In this document: positions 24,750-34,577 of the stretch, one piece after another
Numbering within the stretch: the stretch's first letter is position 1
How the letters are laid out: each line of letters opens with the position of its first letter
Origin: an uncultured Eubacteriales bacterium
GTDB lineage: Bacteria > Bacillota > Clostridia > Peptostreptococcales > Anaerovoracaceae
Direction of reading: 5' to 3'
Assembly: GCA_949285555.1 (NCBI GenBank)
Contig: CASDYG010000006.1
Location: 39,798 to 103,797, forward strand
Length of the DNA: 64,000 bases
The notes under the pieces: generated by a model
What the model was told of the DNA's origin: nothing
The model's input: the letters and a program-made list of their open reading frames with translations, nothing else
The model's database searches: none
Position numbers and translations under genes: made by a program

Positions 24750-25799
24750 ATGGAGCTTACTAAACGTAAGTTAAAAATCCTTCAGGCCATTATAAATGAT
24801 TATATTACTAATGCTGAGCCTGTTGGATCAAGAACCCTTTCAAAAAGGGAGGATATTAGCTTTAGTGCTGCTACTATTCGTAATGAAATGGCAGATCTAG
24901 AGGAGATGGGATATCTCACACATCCACATACATCTGCTGGCAGAGTTCCGTCGGATAAGGCATATAGGCTTTATGTAAATGAGCTTATGAATAAGCCAAA
25001 GCTTTCGGCGGCAGATAAGCGAAATATAAAAAAGCATCTGAAAGTCAATGTAAATGAGCTTGACGAGACAATTAAGCATGCAGCAAGACTTCTTTCTACC
25101 ATTACCAATCTTACATCATTTGTCATAAGTCCTACCAATGATGAGGAGATGATTCGGCTTGTACAATTTATTCCAATGGATGAGGAAACAGTGCTAATGA
25201 TGATTGTTACCAAATCTGGAAGAGTATCCAATACAGCAATTAAAATGAATATGGATTATACTGCCGAGCAGCTTCAGATATTAGGGAAAAGCTTCACATA
25301 TAATTTTCAAGGCAAAAGGCTGTCTGAGGTGCTAAAACACCACATAATAGAGGCGTTTGAAAGCGATATGATTGCAATGAACTCACTCGCAGATATGGTA
25401 ATGCCTAATTTTATGAAGACTCTTGAGAAAATGCTGGATGTTGAGCTTTATCTGGATGGTCTTACAAATATATTTGATTTACCAGAATATACCAATCTTG
25501 ATAGGGCAAAGAGCTTTTTCAAGCTTTTAGAACGTAGAGATGATTTCAGGAGACAGATTTTAGAACGTGAAGATGGAGTTATAGTAACAATTGGCGATGA
25601 AAATATGGATGATTCACTTAATGAATGTTCTTTAATTACTGCTAGCTATCATGTTGATGGCAGGCTTGTTGGAAAGCTTGGAGTAATTGGTCCAACAAGA
25701 ATGAAATATGGTGAAATAACATCTATCATTGAATACTTAACAGATAATCTTTCAAATAGTTTCACTATAGGTGATGGCAATGAAGATGATAATAGATAG
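24750..25799 (+). CDS. hrcA: Heat-inducible transcription repressor HrcA
   Basis: Binds CIRCE and represses class I heat-shock genes; it is itself kept active by GroE in known systems. The 349-residue protein has the N-terminal winged helix (LKILQAIINDYITNAEPVGSRTL, then SAATIRNEMADLEEMGYL and PHTSAGRVPSDKAYRLYV) and the C-terminal GAF-like dimerisation region ending GVIGPTRMKYGEITSIIEYL. AAGGAGGT precedes ATG 24750. First gene of the operon, 36 bases after the CIRCE element, so it autoregulates. The gap to grpE is 9 bases. Confidence 0.97.
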   Translation: MELTKRKLKILQAIINDYITNAEPVGSRTLSKREDISFSAATIRNEMADLEEMGYLTHPHTSAGRVPSDKAYRLYVNELMNKPKLSAADKRNIKKHLKVNVNELDETIKHAARLLSTITNLTSFVISPTNDEEMIRLVQFIPMDEETVLMMIVTKSGRVSNTAIKMNMDYTAEQLQILGKSFTYNFQGKRLSEVLKHHIIEAFESDMIAMNSLADMVMPNFMKTLEKMLDVELYLDGLTNIFDLPEYTNLDRAKSFFKLLERRDDFRRQILEREDGVIVTIGDENMDDSLNECSLITASYHVDGRLVGKLGVIGPTRMKYGEITSIIEYLTDNLSNSFTIGDGNEDDNR

Positions 25800-25808
25800 G
25801 AGGAGGCT

Positions 25809-26492
25809 TTGAAGAAGGCAAACAAGAGTAATATGTCGGAAGTAAACGCTGCGGTTGATTCAAAAAAGGATGGTAGTGATGAATTTAATACTGAAAATTG
25901 TAAGTGTGAAGAAACTGGCACATCTGGCGATAAGGCTGCTGAGAACAAAGACGGGTCTGCTTATGATAATTGCAGCTCTGCTGATGAAAAGCAGGATGAA
26001 TCCCATGAAGAGCCAGAACAGTCCTCGGAGATAAACAGTGAGATCCAGGATGATGGTGAGATAGAAAAGGAAGACGTAGAGGAAGCTTGGCAGGAAAAAT
26101 ATGTGAGACTATATGCTGAGTTTCAAAATTTCAAAAAAAGAAGTGAAAGAGATAGAGCTCAGATTTATCAGATGGCAAATGAAGATTTAATAAAGGATCT
26201 TCTAACGGTTATTGATAATCTGGAAAGGGCTTTAGTACAAGAGGATACGGCAGATAAGGGACTTCTTGATGGAATTCGTTTAGTGCATAAGCAGTATATT
26301 GATATACTGACAAAGCATGGACTTTCTGCTATAGATCCAATTGGCTGTGAGTTTGATCCAAGGGAACATCAGGCAATTATGATGGAAGAAAAGGAAGGAT
26401 TTAAACAAAATCAGGTAACAGAAGTGTTGCAAAAGGGATATAGTTTAAAAGGAAAGGTGCTAAGGCCTGCTATGGTAAAGGTGCACCAATAA
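25809..26492 (+). CDS. grpE: GrpE nucleotide-exchange factor
   Basis: Releases ADP from DnaK. The 227-residue product has an unusually long acidic, Ser-rich and low-complexity N-terminus (about 90 residues), then the GrpE coiled coil (EKYVRLYAEFQNFKKRSERD) and the C-terminal beta domain with DPIGCEFDPREHQAIM and VTEVLQKGYSLKGKVLRPAMVKV. It appears to start at TTG 25809 just after AGGAGGAGG, overlapping the end of hrcA's leader region; no ATG near the start has a ribosome-binding site. Confidence 0.95.
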   Translation: MKKANKSNMSEVNAAVDSKKDGSDEFNTENCKCEETGTSGDKAAENKDGSAYDNCSSADEKQDESHEEPEQSSEINSEIQDDGEIEKEDVEEAWQEKYVRLYAEFQNFKKRSERDRAQIYQMANEDLIKDLLTVIDNLERALVQEDTADKGLLDGIRLVHKQYIDILTKHGLSAIDPIGCEFDPREHQAIMMEEKEGFKQNQVTEVLQKGYSLKGKVLRPAMVKVHQ

Positions 26493-26568
26493 GTTATAAA
26501 CACAAAAATTACAGGTTATTAAATAGGATATAGTTAAAAAATTTAGTTAAATAGATAGGAGAATACAA

Positions 26569-28410
26569 ATGGCAAAAGTAATTGGAATTGATTTAGGAAC
26601 AACAAATAGCTGTGTATCAGTATTAGAAGGCGGAGAACCAGTAGTAATTGCTAATGCAGAGGGAGACAGAACTACTCCTTCGGTTGTGGCTTTTGCAAAG
26701 GATGGAGAAAGACTTGTAGGAGAGATTGCTAAAAGACAGGCTGTAACTAATCCGGACAGAACAATTTCTTCAATCAAAAGACATATGGGTGAGAGCTATA
26801 AGGTAACAGTAGATGATAAATCATACACCCCACAGGATATTTCAGCAATGATTTTAAGCAAGCTTAAGGCAGATGCTGAAAGCTATTTGGGAGAAAAGGT
26901 AAGTGAAGCTGTTATTACAGTTCCAGCTTATTTCTCTGATGCCCAAAAGCAGGCAACAAAGGATGCTGGTAAGATTGCAGGTCTTGATGTTAAGAGAATT
27001 ATAAATGAGCCTACTGCAGCTTCTCTTGCATATGGTCTTGATAAGGAAGATGGAAATCACAAGATATTGGTGTATGACCTAGGTGGTGGTACATTTGACG
27101 TATCCATACTGGAATTAGGAGATGGAGTATTCCATGTACTTGCTACAAATGGTGATACTAAGCTTGGTGGAGATGACTTTGATAAGGCAATTATGGATTA
27201 CCTGGCTGATACCTTCCAAAAGGAGCATGGTGTAGATTTAAGAAAAGAAAATATGGCACTTCAAAGATTAAAGGAAGCTGCTGAAAAGGCAAAGAAGGAG
27301 CTTTCAAGTGCACAGAAGGCAAATGTAAATCTACCATTTATATCTGTAACAAGTGAAGGACCTTTAAATCTGGATATTGATATTACCAGAGCAAAGTTTG
27401 AACAGTTAACAAGTAATCTTGTAGATAGAACTATTGAGCCTATGAAGAAGGCTATGGCAGATGCAGGTGTAAGTAATAGTGATATTGAGAAGGTTATATT
27501 AGTTGGTGGTTCTACAAGAATTCCAGCAGTACAGGAAGCAGTTAAGAAGGTTACAGGAAAAGAGCCATATAAGGGAATTAACCCTGATGAATGTGTTGCT
27601 ATGGGTGCAGCTGTTCAGGCTGGCGTACTAACAGGTGAGGTAAATGATGTATTACTACTTGATGTTACCCCATTATCACTTTCAATAGAAACACTTGGTG
27701 GTGTGGCAACTAAGCTGATAGAGAGAAACACTACTATTCCAACAAAGAAAAGTCAGATTTTCTCCACAGCAGCTGATAATCAGACTGCGGTAGATATACA
27801 TGTAATGCAGGGAGAAAGAGAGATGGCATCTGGAAATATTACATTAGGTCGTTTCCAGCTTACTGGTATTGCACCTGCTCCACGTGGAATTCCACAGATT
27901 GAAGTAACATTTGACATCGACTCAAATGGTATTGTAAATGTAAGTGCTAAGGATATGGGCACCGGCAAGGAGCAGAATATTACAATTACATCTTCTACTA
28001 AGCTTTCTGAAGAGGAAATTAAGCAAAAGGTTGCTGAAGCAGAGCAATATGCAGAGGAAGATAAAAAGCGTAAAGAGGAGATAGAAGCGAAAAATAAAGC
28101 AGAAAACCTTATTTACGAAACAGATAAATCCTTGAAAGAGCTAGGTGATGCTATAAGTGAAGATGAGAAAAAAGACATTGAAGCAGCAAAGGAAGAGCTT
28201 CAAAAGGCACTTGATAGCAATGTAATGGATGATATAAAGGCAAAGAGTGATGCACTTACTGAAAAATTCCATATCATCTCAACAAAGCTATATGAGAAGG
28301 CTGCAAAAGAACAGCAGGCACAGGCTGGTGGAAACGCTGCTACTGAAGAGAATAAGACAGATGATAATGTAGTGGATGCAGACTTTGAAGTAGTAGACGA
28401 TAATAAATAA
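26569..28410 (+). CDS. dnaK: Molecular chaperone DnaK (Hsp70)
   Basis: The 613-residue ATP-driven chaperone shows the ATPase signatures [32 protein letters not shown] and [13 protein letters not shown], then the substrate-binding domain ([16 protein letters not shown]) and an acidic C-terminal tail ending in [11 protein letters not shown]. The ATPase domain lacks the loop insertion typical of Gram-negative DnaK, consistent with a Firmicute. AGGAG precedes ATG 26569. Followed by a long perfect hairpin before dnaJ. Confidence 0.98.
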   Translation: MAKVIGIDLGTTNSCVSVLEGGEPVVIANAEGDRTTPSVVAFAKDGERLVGEIAKRQAVTNPDRTISSIKRHMGESYKVTVDDKSYTPQDISAMILSKLKADAESYLGEKVSEAVITVPAYFSDAQKQATKDAGKIAGLDVKRIINEPTAASLAYGLDKEDGNHKILVYDLGGGTFDVSILELGDGVFHVLATNGDTKLGGDDFDKAIMDYLADTFQKEHGVDLRKENMALQRLKEAAEKAKKELSSAQKANVNLPFISVTSEGPLNLDIDITRAKFEQLTSNLVDRTIEPMKKAMADAGVSNSDIEKVILVGGSTRIPAVQEAVKKVTGKEPYKGINPDECVAMGAAVQAGVLTGEVNDVLLLDVTPLSLSIETLGGVATKLIERNTTIPTKKSQIFSTAADNQTAVDIHVMQGEREMASGNITLGRFQLTGIAPAPRGIPQIEVTFDIDSNGIVNVSAKDMGTGKEQNITITSSTKLSEEEIKQKVAEAEQYAEEDKKRKEEIEAKNKAENLIYETDKSLKELGDAISEDEKKDIEAAKEELQKALDSNVMDDIKAKSDALTEKFHIISTKLYEKAAKEQQAQAGGNAATEENKTDDNVVDADFEVVDDNK

Positions 28411-28423
28411 TATGGAAATGTGA

Positions 28424-28455
28424 TTAAGATAGGAGGCAGACGCCTCCTATCTTAA
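28424..28455 (+). other. Perfect 14-bp hairpin between dnaK and dnaJ, without T-tract
   Basis: TTAAGATAGGAGGC (28424-28437) pairs without mismatch with GCCTCCTATCTTAA (28442-28455) over the loop AGAC. No run of T follows, so it is not a standard terminator. An AGGAGG sequence sits in the 5' arm but is not the dnaJ ribosome-binding site (AAAGGAAG at 28462-28469). It may mark mRNA processing or protect the dnaK message. Confidence 0.85.
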
Positions 28456-28472
28456 ATATGTAAAGGAAGATT

Positions 28473-29627
28473 ATGGCAAATAAAAGAGATTATTATGAGA
28501 TATTGGGACTTTCAAAGGGTGCAAGCGATGATGAAATAAAAAAGGCCTTTAGAAAGATGGCTCTCAAATATCATCCTGATAGAAATCAGGGAGATAAGGC
28601 TGCGGAGGAGTCATTTAAGGAGGTAAATGAAGCATACAGCATCCTTTCCGACCCAGAAAAAAAGAAGAGATATGATCAATTTGGCCATGCAGGAGTAGAC
28701 CCCAATGCCGGCTTTGGTGGCGGTGGCTTTGAAGGCTTTGGTGGTTTTGGCGGTTTTGAAGATATCTTCTCATCATTCGGTTTTGGTGGAAATGGTGGCT
28801 TTAGTGGCTTTGGCGGTTTTGGTGCGCAAAGAAGAGGGCCAAGCCCAGGAAGAGATATAAAGCAGACTATAACAATTGATTTCGATGAAGCCTTCCACGG
28901 AGTAGAAAAAACCATTGCCATTACAAAGCTTACTGAATGTGAGCATTGTCATGGACATGGAAACGAACCAGGAACAGAAAAAGAGACTTGTCCAAATTGT
29001 CATGGTACAGGAGTTATAAATAGAGTACAGCAGACACCTTTTGGTGCATTTCAAACACAGACAACATGTCCGGAATGTAACGGTACTGGAACAATTATAA
29101 AAGAAAAATGTTCTGAATGTGGTGGTCAAGGCAGAGTCCAAAAGAGAGTTACTATAAAAGTAAATATACCTGCTGGTGTGGATAATGGCAACATTATTAC
29201 ACTTCGTGGACAGGGTGAAGCAGGGCAGCAGGGCGCACCCGCAGGAAATCTGTACATTGAAACGAGAGTCAGACCACATAGTATATTAAAGCGTAATGGA
29301 GATGACCTGTATATAGATGTACCTATAACCTTTGACCAGGCTGCGCTTGGAGATGAAATACAGGTGCCGACGGTGGATGAAAAGCTATCTTATAAGGTGC
29401 CAGCTGGAACACAGCCTGAGAGTATTTTTAGAATGAGAGGAAAGGGTATGCCAAATCCTCACAGTGGACGCAGAGGAAATCTTTACGTTAAGGTGAAGCT
29501 AGAGGTACCAAAGAACTTAAATGATAAGCAGCGTGAGGCTATAGCAAGCTTAGGAAGCATATTGGACGAAGAAGCTTATAGTGGCAAAAAAAGCTTTACG
29601 GATAAGCTTAAGGAGTGGTTCAGCTGA
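28473..29627 (+). CDS. dnaJ: Chaperone DnaJ (Hsp40)
   Basis: Co-chaperone that stimulates DnaK. The 384-residue protein has the J domain ([23 protein letters not shown] near residue 33), a long Gly/Phe region (about residues 70-125), four zinc-binding repeats ([32 protein letters not shown]) and the C-terminal substrate-binding domains. All features of a type I DnaJ are intact. ATG 28473 lies 3-4 bases after AAAGGAAG. rsmE follows after 46 bases. Confidence 0.98.
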   Translation: MANKRDYYEILGLSKGASDDEIKKAFRKMALKYHPDRNQGDKAAEESFKEVNEAYSILSDPEKKKRYDQFGHAGVDPNAGFGGGGFEGFGGFGGFEDIFSSFGFGGNGGFSGFGGFGAQRRGPSPGRDIKQTITIDFDEAFHGVEKTIAITKLTECEHCHGHGNEPGTEKETCPNCHGTGVINRVQQTPFGAFQTQTTCPECNGTGTIIKEKCSECGGQGRVQKRVTIKVNIPAGVDNGNIITLRGQGEAGQQGAPAGNLYIETRVRPHSILKRNGDDLYIDVPITFDQAALGDEIQVPTVDEKLSYKVPAGTQPESIFRMRGKGMPNPHSGRRGNLYVKVKLEVPKNLNDKQREAIASLGSILDEEAYSGKKSFTDKLKEWFS

Positions 29628-29673
29628 TTATTGCTGCTAACTTATCATTTTATTGCACAGTAGTGGAGATACT

Positions 29674-30441
29674 ATGAATAATGTCCTGATTGATTCAAAT
29701 TGGGTTTTAAATGATAGAATTATTATTGAGGATGAGAAGGTTTTGCATCATCTGCTTGATGTCATGAGAGTATCCAGTGGAAAGAGGCTAAAGCTGACAG
29801 ACGGAAGAGGTATCGTCTATGAGGGCACAATTATTTCTTTAAAAGAAAAACGGGTAGAAGTGTCCATAGAGGATATGTTTTGTGGTGGAGAGGAAAGTAA
29901 GCTATTTAGGCTAACTCTTTTTCAAGGAATGCCAAAGGCGGGTAAATTAGAAACTATTATTCAAAAGGTAGTAGAACTTGGCTGTATACAAATTGTACCA
30001 ATTTATATGGATAGATCCATATCCGTAGATAAGGGTAAGGGTGACAAAAAGAAAGAACGGTGGCAAAAAATTGCTACAGAGACTATCAAACAGTGTGGAG
30101 GCACGCTAATTCCAGCGGTAGAAGCTCCCATTACATTTGAGAAGTGTCTTGATAAGCTAGAAACTATGGATCATGTGATATTTCCCCATGAAAGTATGGA
30201 TGGCAGGAGTATAAAAGATTTTCTGCGTGAAATAAAGGGTGAGATTGAAGATAAGGCTTCTAATAGTTATCCAATAAATATAGGTATAATTATTGGTCCG
30301 GAAGGAGGCTTTTCACCAAGGGAAAAACAGGAGCTTATTTCAAGAAATATTGAGCCTTTATCCCTTGGAAGTCGTATATTAAGAACCGAGACAGCAGCTA
30401 TTAGCACCGTTTGTATGGCTTTGTATGAGCTTGAGCTGTAA
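29674..30441 (+). CDS. rsmE: 16S rRNA (uracil-1498-N3)-methyltransferase RsmE
   Basis: SPOUT-fold methyltransferase for U1498 of 16S rRNA. The 255-residue product shows HHLLDVMRVSSGKRL in the PUA-like N-terminus and the knot motifs IIGPEGGFSPREKQEL and LGSRILRTETA at the C-terminus. GGAG upstream of ATG 29674 supports that start; an open extension from TTG 29653 is unlikely. A gene after dnaJ in many Firmicutes heat-shock operons. A terminator closes the operon. Confidence 0.93.
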   Translation: MNNVLIDSNWVLNDRIIIEDEKVLHHLLDVMRVSSGKRLKLTDGRGIVYEGTIISLKEKRVEVSIEDMFCGGEESKLFRLTLFQGMPKAGKLETIIQKVVELGCIQIVPIYMDRSISVDKGKGDKKKERWQKIATETIKQCGGTLIPAVEAPITFEKCLDKLETMDHVIFPHESMDGRSIKDFLREIKGEIEDKASNSYPINIGIIIGPEGGFSPREKQELISRNIEPLSLGSRILRTETAAISTVCMALYELEL

Positions 30442-30446
30442 TTTAC

Positions 30447-30488
30447 ATAGATGCTGATTTAGATACTTATTTTGGCATCTATTTTTTT
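30447..30488 (+). terminator. Terminator of the hrcA operon
   Basis: ATAGATGC (30447-30454) pairs with GCATCTAT (30475-30482) over a 20-base loop, followed by a run of T. Confidence 0.75.
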
Positions 30489-30595
30489 ATAACAAAGTAG
30501 ATTAATTTTACTGGATGCTCTATTATGTTAGATAGCACAATTATCATCAAGGTACATCTAGTTTTATAGTAAAATGAGTATGAACCTTTATTTAA

Positions 30596-30624
30596 TTGAC
30601 CAGACTTTGCTTTTATCCTATAAT
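30596..30624 (+). promoter_or_regulatory. Promoter of mtaB
   Basis: TTGACC (30596-30601), 17 bases, TATAAT (30619-30624). Confidence 0.75.
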
Positions 30625-30658
30625 GAATATTCAGAATATATACAGGTAAGGAATAACT

Positions 30659-32047
30659 TTGAAAGATAATAGATCAATTGAAAGAGAAGATAGAGTAAGA
30701 ATTGCCTTTAAAACCTTGGGATGTAAGGTGAACCAATATGAGACAGAGGCCTTAAAGGAAAGGTGTATTAGTCGAGGCTATGAAATAGTAAGGGACGAAG
30801 ACTTTGCACACGTATATGTAATAAATACATGTACGGTGACAAACATGGCAGATAGAAAATCTAGGCAATTCATAAGAAGATTCAAAAAGCAAAATCCAGA
30901 CGCTATAGTGGCAGTTACAGGCTGCTATGCTCAAATAAAGCCTGAGGAGGTGGCTGCTATTGATGGTGTCAATATAGTGGCTGGAACAAATGAGAAAAAC
31001 AATATTATAGAATATATTGAAAATGCAATGACGACAGGTTACTTAGACACATGTAAAGAAGAAGTGCATGTATCCAGCTATGAAGAGCTTTGTCAGTATA
31101 AAAGTAATGGAGTCGTTACCTTGGCAGAAGATAGACAAAGAGCATATATAAAAATACAAGAAGGCTGCAATAGATTTTGCTCATATTGCATTATTCCTTA
31201 TGCTAGAGGGAAGATAAGAAGCCGAGATGAAGCGGAAATTTTACAGGAAGCAAGGGAGTTAATTCAAAAGGGCTTCAAGGAGATAGTTTTAACAGGTATC
31301 AATACAGCCTTGTATGGATATGATAAAATAGGTGGGGCAGAGGGCAAGGCTATGAAGGAGCTCCTTTTAACGCTGTCACAGCTAGATGGTGAATTTAGAA
31401 TCAGATTAAGCTCCCTTGAACCTGCTGTAATTAACAAAGAATATGTAATGGGACTTATGAATATTCCCAAGCTATGCAATCATTTGCATCTTTCAATACA
31501 AAGTGGATGTGATAAAATCCTTAAGAATATGAACAGGCATTATACGACAACGGAGTACAAAGATATAGTGGCTGCAATTAGACAAAAGGATCCTGATTTT
31601 GGAATTACAACTGATATTATTGTTGGTTTTCCAGGTGAAGACGAAGAAGATTTTCTGGAGACTGCAAGGTTTGCCGATGAAATTAATTTTCTAAGAATAC
31701 ACCCTTTTAAATTTTCAAAAAGGGATGGCACAAAGGCAGCTATTATGAGCAATCAAGTAGATGCCAAGGCAAAAGATGACAGAATGCAAAGACTGATGAA
31801 GCTAGGTGATAAAATCGAATCAAGAGTGCTTAAATCAATGATTGGTAAAACATTCCGAGTACTTGGTGAGGAAATATTAGTTGACAATAAAATAAGTACT
31901 GAACCAATGCTTTCGGGATATACTGATAATTACATAAGAGTGCTAATTGAAGGAAATAATTTAGATGAGTTTGTAAATGAGTTTGTAAATGTTAGGCTAA
32001 TTTCAGTTTGCAATGGAATAGTAAAGGGGGTAATTGTAGATGAGTGA
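30659..32047 (+). CDS. mtaB: tRNA t6A37 methylthiotransferase MtaB
   Basis: Radical-SAM enzyme that converts t6A to ms2t6A at tRNA position 37. The 462-residue protein has the N-terminal UPF0004 domain with three cluster cysteines (TLGCKVNQYE, INTCTVTN, TGCYAQ), the radical-SAM motif CNRFCSYCIIPYARGKIRSR near residue 170, and a short C-terminal TRAM-like region. It appears to start at TTG 30659 after AAGGA; the length agrees with the family. The next gene overlaps its end by 8 bases. Confidence 0.94.
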   Translation: MKDNRSIEREDRVRIAFKTLGCKVNQYETEALKERCISRGYEIVRDEDFAHVYVINTCTVTNMADRKSRQFIRRFKKQNPDAIVAVTGCYAQIKPEEVAAIDGVNIVAGTNEKNNIIEYIENAMTTGYLDTCKEEVHVSSYEELCQYKSNGVVTLAEDRQRAYIKIQEGCNRFCSYCIIPYARGKIRSRDEAEILQEARELIQKGFKEIVLTGINTALYGYDKIGGAEGKAMKELLLTLSQLDGEFRIRLSSLEPAVINKEYVMGLMNIPKLCNHLHLSIQSGCDKILKNMNRHYTTTEYKDIVAAIRQKDPDFGITTDIIVGFPGEDEEDFLETARFADEINFLRIHPFKFSKRDGTKAAIMSNQVDAKAKDDRMQRLMKLGDKIESRVLKSMIGKTFRVLGEEILVDNKISTEPMLSGYTDNYIRVLIEGNNLDEFVNEFVNVRLISVCNGIVKGVIVDE

Positions 32048-32381
32048 TTGCATATTTTGTAAAATAGCCTCTGGTGAAATACCGGCAAAAATTGTTTTTG
32101 AGGATGATGTTTTCGTTTGTTTTCATGATTTAGAACCACAGGCGCCAGTACATGTCCTGATTGTTCCCAAATTTCATGTTAAATCATTAGATGACTTGTC
32201 AAAACAGGACGAACAGAAAATGGGGCATATTATGGTGTCAATTAAAAAGATAGCTGAATTATTAGAGCTTAAAGAGGGTTACAGAGCTGTAATAAATACT
32301 GGTGAGGACGGTGGTCAAACTGTGGAACATTTACATATACATTTAATGGGTAAGAGAAAAATGAATTGGCCAGCAGGTTAA
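32040..32381 (+). CDS. HIT-family nucleotide-binding protein
   Basis: A 113-residue histidine-triad protein: N-terminal CIFCKIASGEIPAKIV, then VHVLIVPKFHV and the triad HLHIHLMG near the C-terminus. This is the Hint-type branch, which hydrolyses purine nucleoside phosphoramidates. ATG 32040 overlaps the 3' end of mtaB, so the two are co-translated. Confidence 0.94.
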   Translation: MSDCIFCKIASGEIPAKIVFEDDVFVCFHDLEPQAPVHVLIVPKFHVKSLDDLSKQDEQKMGHIMVSIKKIAELLELKEGYRAVINTGEDGGQTVEHLHIHLMGKRKMNWPAG

Positions 32382-32525
32382 GCTTCCAAGGTAACAGTAT
32401 AATAAGCATAAGCTAAAAAGCATAAGAGTGTAGGACTCATGTTTGTCAGTCTGCATTCATTATGTAAAGAAAAAAATTTGAACAAGTAACCTATATAGAT
32501 ACGTATGGTTTATCAAAGGAAATAC

Positions 32526-32603
32526 TTGCCAAATGCATTACTTTTGATGTATAATATAGTATCTGCGTGACCTGACGGCACTATATTTCATGTAGTCAGG
32601 AGG
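32526..32603 (+). promoter_or_regulatory. rpsU promoter and leader hairpin covering the ribosome-binding site
   Basis: TTGCCA (32526-32531) and TATAAT (32550-32555) are 18 bases apart. Downstream CCTGAC (32571-32576) can pair with GTCAGG (32595-32600), which includes the first bases of the AGGAGG ribosome-binding site (32598-32603). Such a hairpin could control translation of the S21 gene; this is inference. Confidence 0.5.
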
Positions 32604-32614
32604 TGAAATGGAAT

Positions 32615-32794
32615 ATGGCAAATATTAGCGTTAGAGAAAATGAAAGCTTAGAAAGTGCTCTTAAAAGATTTAAGAGAGCCTGTGCCAGAGATGGAATAAT
32701 GGCTGAGATTAGAAAAAGAGAGTACTATGAAAAGCCAAGTGTTAAGAGAAAGAAAAAGTCTGAGGCTGCTAGAAAGAAGGCTAGAAAGTTTTAG
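32615..32794 (+). CDS. rpsU: Ribosomal protein S21
   Basis: A 59-residue very basic protein with the S21 pattern: [20 protein letters not shown], then [20 protein letters not shown] and a Lys/Arg tail. I start at ATG 32615, which matches the family; GTG 32603 would add four residues and falls inside the ribosome-binding site. The AGGAGG-to-ATG spacing of 11 bases is on the long side. It is followed closely by the YqeY gene, the usual rpsU-yqeY pair. Confidence 0.95.
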   Translation: MANISVRENESLESALKRFKRACARDGIMAEIRKREYYEKPSVKRKKKSEAARKKARKF

Positions 32795-32804
32795 GTAAGT
32801 CGAT

Positions 32805-33254
32805 ATGGATTTAAAACAGAAATTGACAGAAGACTTTAAAACTGCCATGAAGAATAAGGATGTAGTAGCTAAAAATGCTATAAATTTAGCAAGAGCTGCT
32901 ATCAAACAATATGAGGTAGATAATAGAGTCGAGATTGATGAAGCAGGTATAATTGGCATTCTGACTAAACAGGTTAAGATGCGAAGGGATGCGCTTGCTG
33001 ACTTTGAAAAAGCCGGAAGAGAAGATTTGGTAGCTTCATATAACGCAGAAATAGAAATTCTTCAAAAATATCTTCCTGAGGAGTATAGCAAAGACAAGCT
33101 CAAGGAGATAATTGAAGAAACTGCTACAGCTCTTGGAATTGAGAAGAATAAGGCTAGCATGGGAAAACTCATGGGAGCTCTTATGCTTAAGGTAAAGGGT
33201 AGAGCTGACGGCAATTTGGTAAAGGAGCTTGTAACTGAGTTTCTAAGTAATTAA
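32805..33254 (+). CDS. YqeY/GatB C-terminal-like protein
   Basis: A 149-residue cytosolic protein of the GatB/YqeY family. The characteristic features are an N-terminal helical domain (MDLKQKLTEDFKTAMKNKD, RDALADFEKAGREDLV) and a C-terminal half resembling the tail of the GatB amidotransferase subunit (ASMGKLMGALMLKVKGRADG). It may bind tRNA; its function is not established. It lies 10 bases after rpsU. Confidence 0.92.
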   Translation: MDLKQKLTEDFKTAMKNKDVVAKNAINLARAAIKQYEVDNRVEIDEAGIIGILTKQVKMRRDALADFEKAGREDLVASYNAEIEILQKYLPEEYSKDKLKEIIEETATALGIEKNKASMGKLMGALMLKVKGRADGNLVKELVTEFLSN

Positions 33255-33278
33255 AAAAGAGGCATTGCCTCTTTTTTT
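33253..33278. terminator. Bidirectional terminator between yqeY and serA
   Basis: AAAGAGGC, loop ATT, GCCTCTTT with A and T runs on both sides; it serves both converging genes. Confidence 0.9.
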
Positions 33279-33307
33279 ATTGGTTAATTCTGATGTCGGC
33301 ATGTTAT

Positions 33308-34468
33308 CTAAAGATCCTGTATAACTCTTACTCTTAGTACGCCTTCTTTCATATTTACTTTTTCAACAAAGGTATTAGACCTTAATAGAACATATCCAAG
33401 CTTTCCTCGCAGGCCACCTACAGCTGCGGTAATATCCAAATCCTTAAACATGTCAATGGCAAAAGGTACAGGACTTTCAATACCATATGTCATTAGGCAA
33501 ATTCTTGATTCTTCCGGGGTAATTGGGCCAAGGGAAGCACTAGGAAAGTTTACGGAATTGGTGATATTTCCATTTTCAATAAAGTCCATTAACTCACGGG
33601 CAGCCATTTTTGCACAGTTATCTTCTGCTTCAGAAGTGGAAGCGCCTAGATGAGGAAGTGCAAGGACGCCAGGCTTACACATTATTTTATCAGTAGGAAA
33701 GTCGGTTATGTATTGCTTTAGTTTTCCTGATTCAATTGCAGCAAGAAGATGGTCCTCATTTACAAGAAAGTTTCTGGAAAAATTAAGAAGGACAGCACCA
33801 TCCTTACACATATTTATAATATCCTCATTAAACATTTCCTTTGTATTATCATTGTATGGAACATGAAGAGTTATAAAGTCTGCATTGCTTAACATCTGCT
33901 CGACATCACTTACGACAGAGACATTACTGTTTAACTGATGAGCTGATCTAAGCGATAAGTATGGATCGTATCCGATTACATTCATGCCAAGATCGTGGCA
34001 GATATTTGCAACCTTTACGCCTATCGAGCCAAGACCAAACACACCTATGGTCTTACCGAATATTTCGGTACCGGCAAACTGTCCTTTACCCTTTTCCACC
34101 TCTTTTGAAATATCATCAGTAAGGGAACATGCCCAGTTAATAGAATCATATAAGTTACGTGAGCTCATAATCATTGATGCAAGTACAAGCTCCTTGACTG
34201 CATTAGCATTAGCTCCTGGGGCATTAAATACAACTACGCCTTCTGCAGAGCACTTATCAATAGGAATATTATTTACACCCGCGCCAGCTCTTGCAATGGC
34301 AAGCAGACTATCAGGAATTTCCATATCGTGCAGGCTCTGACTTCTCAAGATAATACCGGCAGGATTTTCTGCCTCGGCTGAAACCTCATATCTATCTCCA
34401 AATAAATCCAGCCCGGCTTTTGAAATTTTATTAAATGTTTTTACCTTAAACTGATGAATCTGTTCCAT
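33308..34468 (-). CDS. serA: D-3-phosphoglycerate dehydrogenase
   Basis: First enzyme of serine biosynthesis, oxidising 3-phosphoglycerate with NAD. The 386-residue protein carries RAGAGVNNIP (substrate Arg) near residue 60, the Rossmann motif FGLGSIGVKVA near 145, YDPYLS with the NAD-selecting Asp, and the catalytic His in LPHLGASTSEAEDN near 277. The C-terminal tail of about 70 residues resembles a shortened ACT region; the classical allosteric domain is not obvious. AGGAGG precedes its ATG. Divergent from serC with overlapping promoters. Confidence 0.94.
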   Translation of the reverse strand: MEQIHQFKVKTFNKISKAGLDLFGDRYEVSAEAENPAGIILRSQSLHDMEIPDSLLAIARAGAGVNNIPIDKCSAEGVVVFNAPGANANAVKELVLASMIMSSRNLYDSINWACSLTDDISKEVEKGKGQFAGTEIFGKTIGVFGLGSIGVKVANICHDLGMNVIGYDPYLSLRSAHQLNSNVSVVSDVEQMLSNADFITLHVPYNDNTKEMFNEDIINMCKDGAVLLNFSRNFLVNEDHLLAAIESGKLKQYITDFPTDKIMCKPGVLALPHLGASTSEAEDNCAKMAARELMDFIENGNITNSVNFPSASLGPITPEESRICLMTYGIESPVPFAIDMFKDLDITAAVGGLRGKLGYVLLRSNTFVEKVNMKEGVLRVRVIQDL

Positions 34469-34500
34469 ATTACCTCCTAAAATTATATATCATGTGCAAA

Positions 34501-34547
34501 ATTATAGCATTTTCTCATTTTACCTTCAATATACTTAGTGGTATAAT
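34501..34547. promoter_or_regulatory. Overlapping divergent promoters of serA and serC
   Basis: For serC: TTTACC (34519-34524), 17 bases, TATAAT (34542-34547). For serA on the minus strand: TTGAAG (34524-34529), 17 bases, TATAAT (34501-34506). The two -35 elements share DNA, so polymerase can use only one at a time unless regulated. Confidence 0.7.
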
Positions 34548-34577
34548 TAAAACAAGTAATTTATATGAGGTATTATT

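Noticed and set aside
28424-28455. Hairpin after dnaK read as an intrinsic terminator
   Set aside because: There is no T-tract after the stem and dnaJ follows without its own visible promoter, so termination is unlikely.
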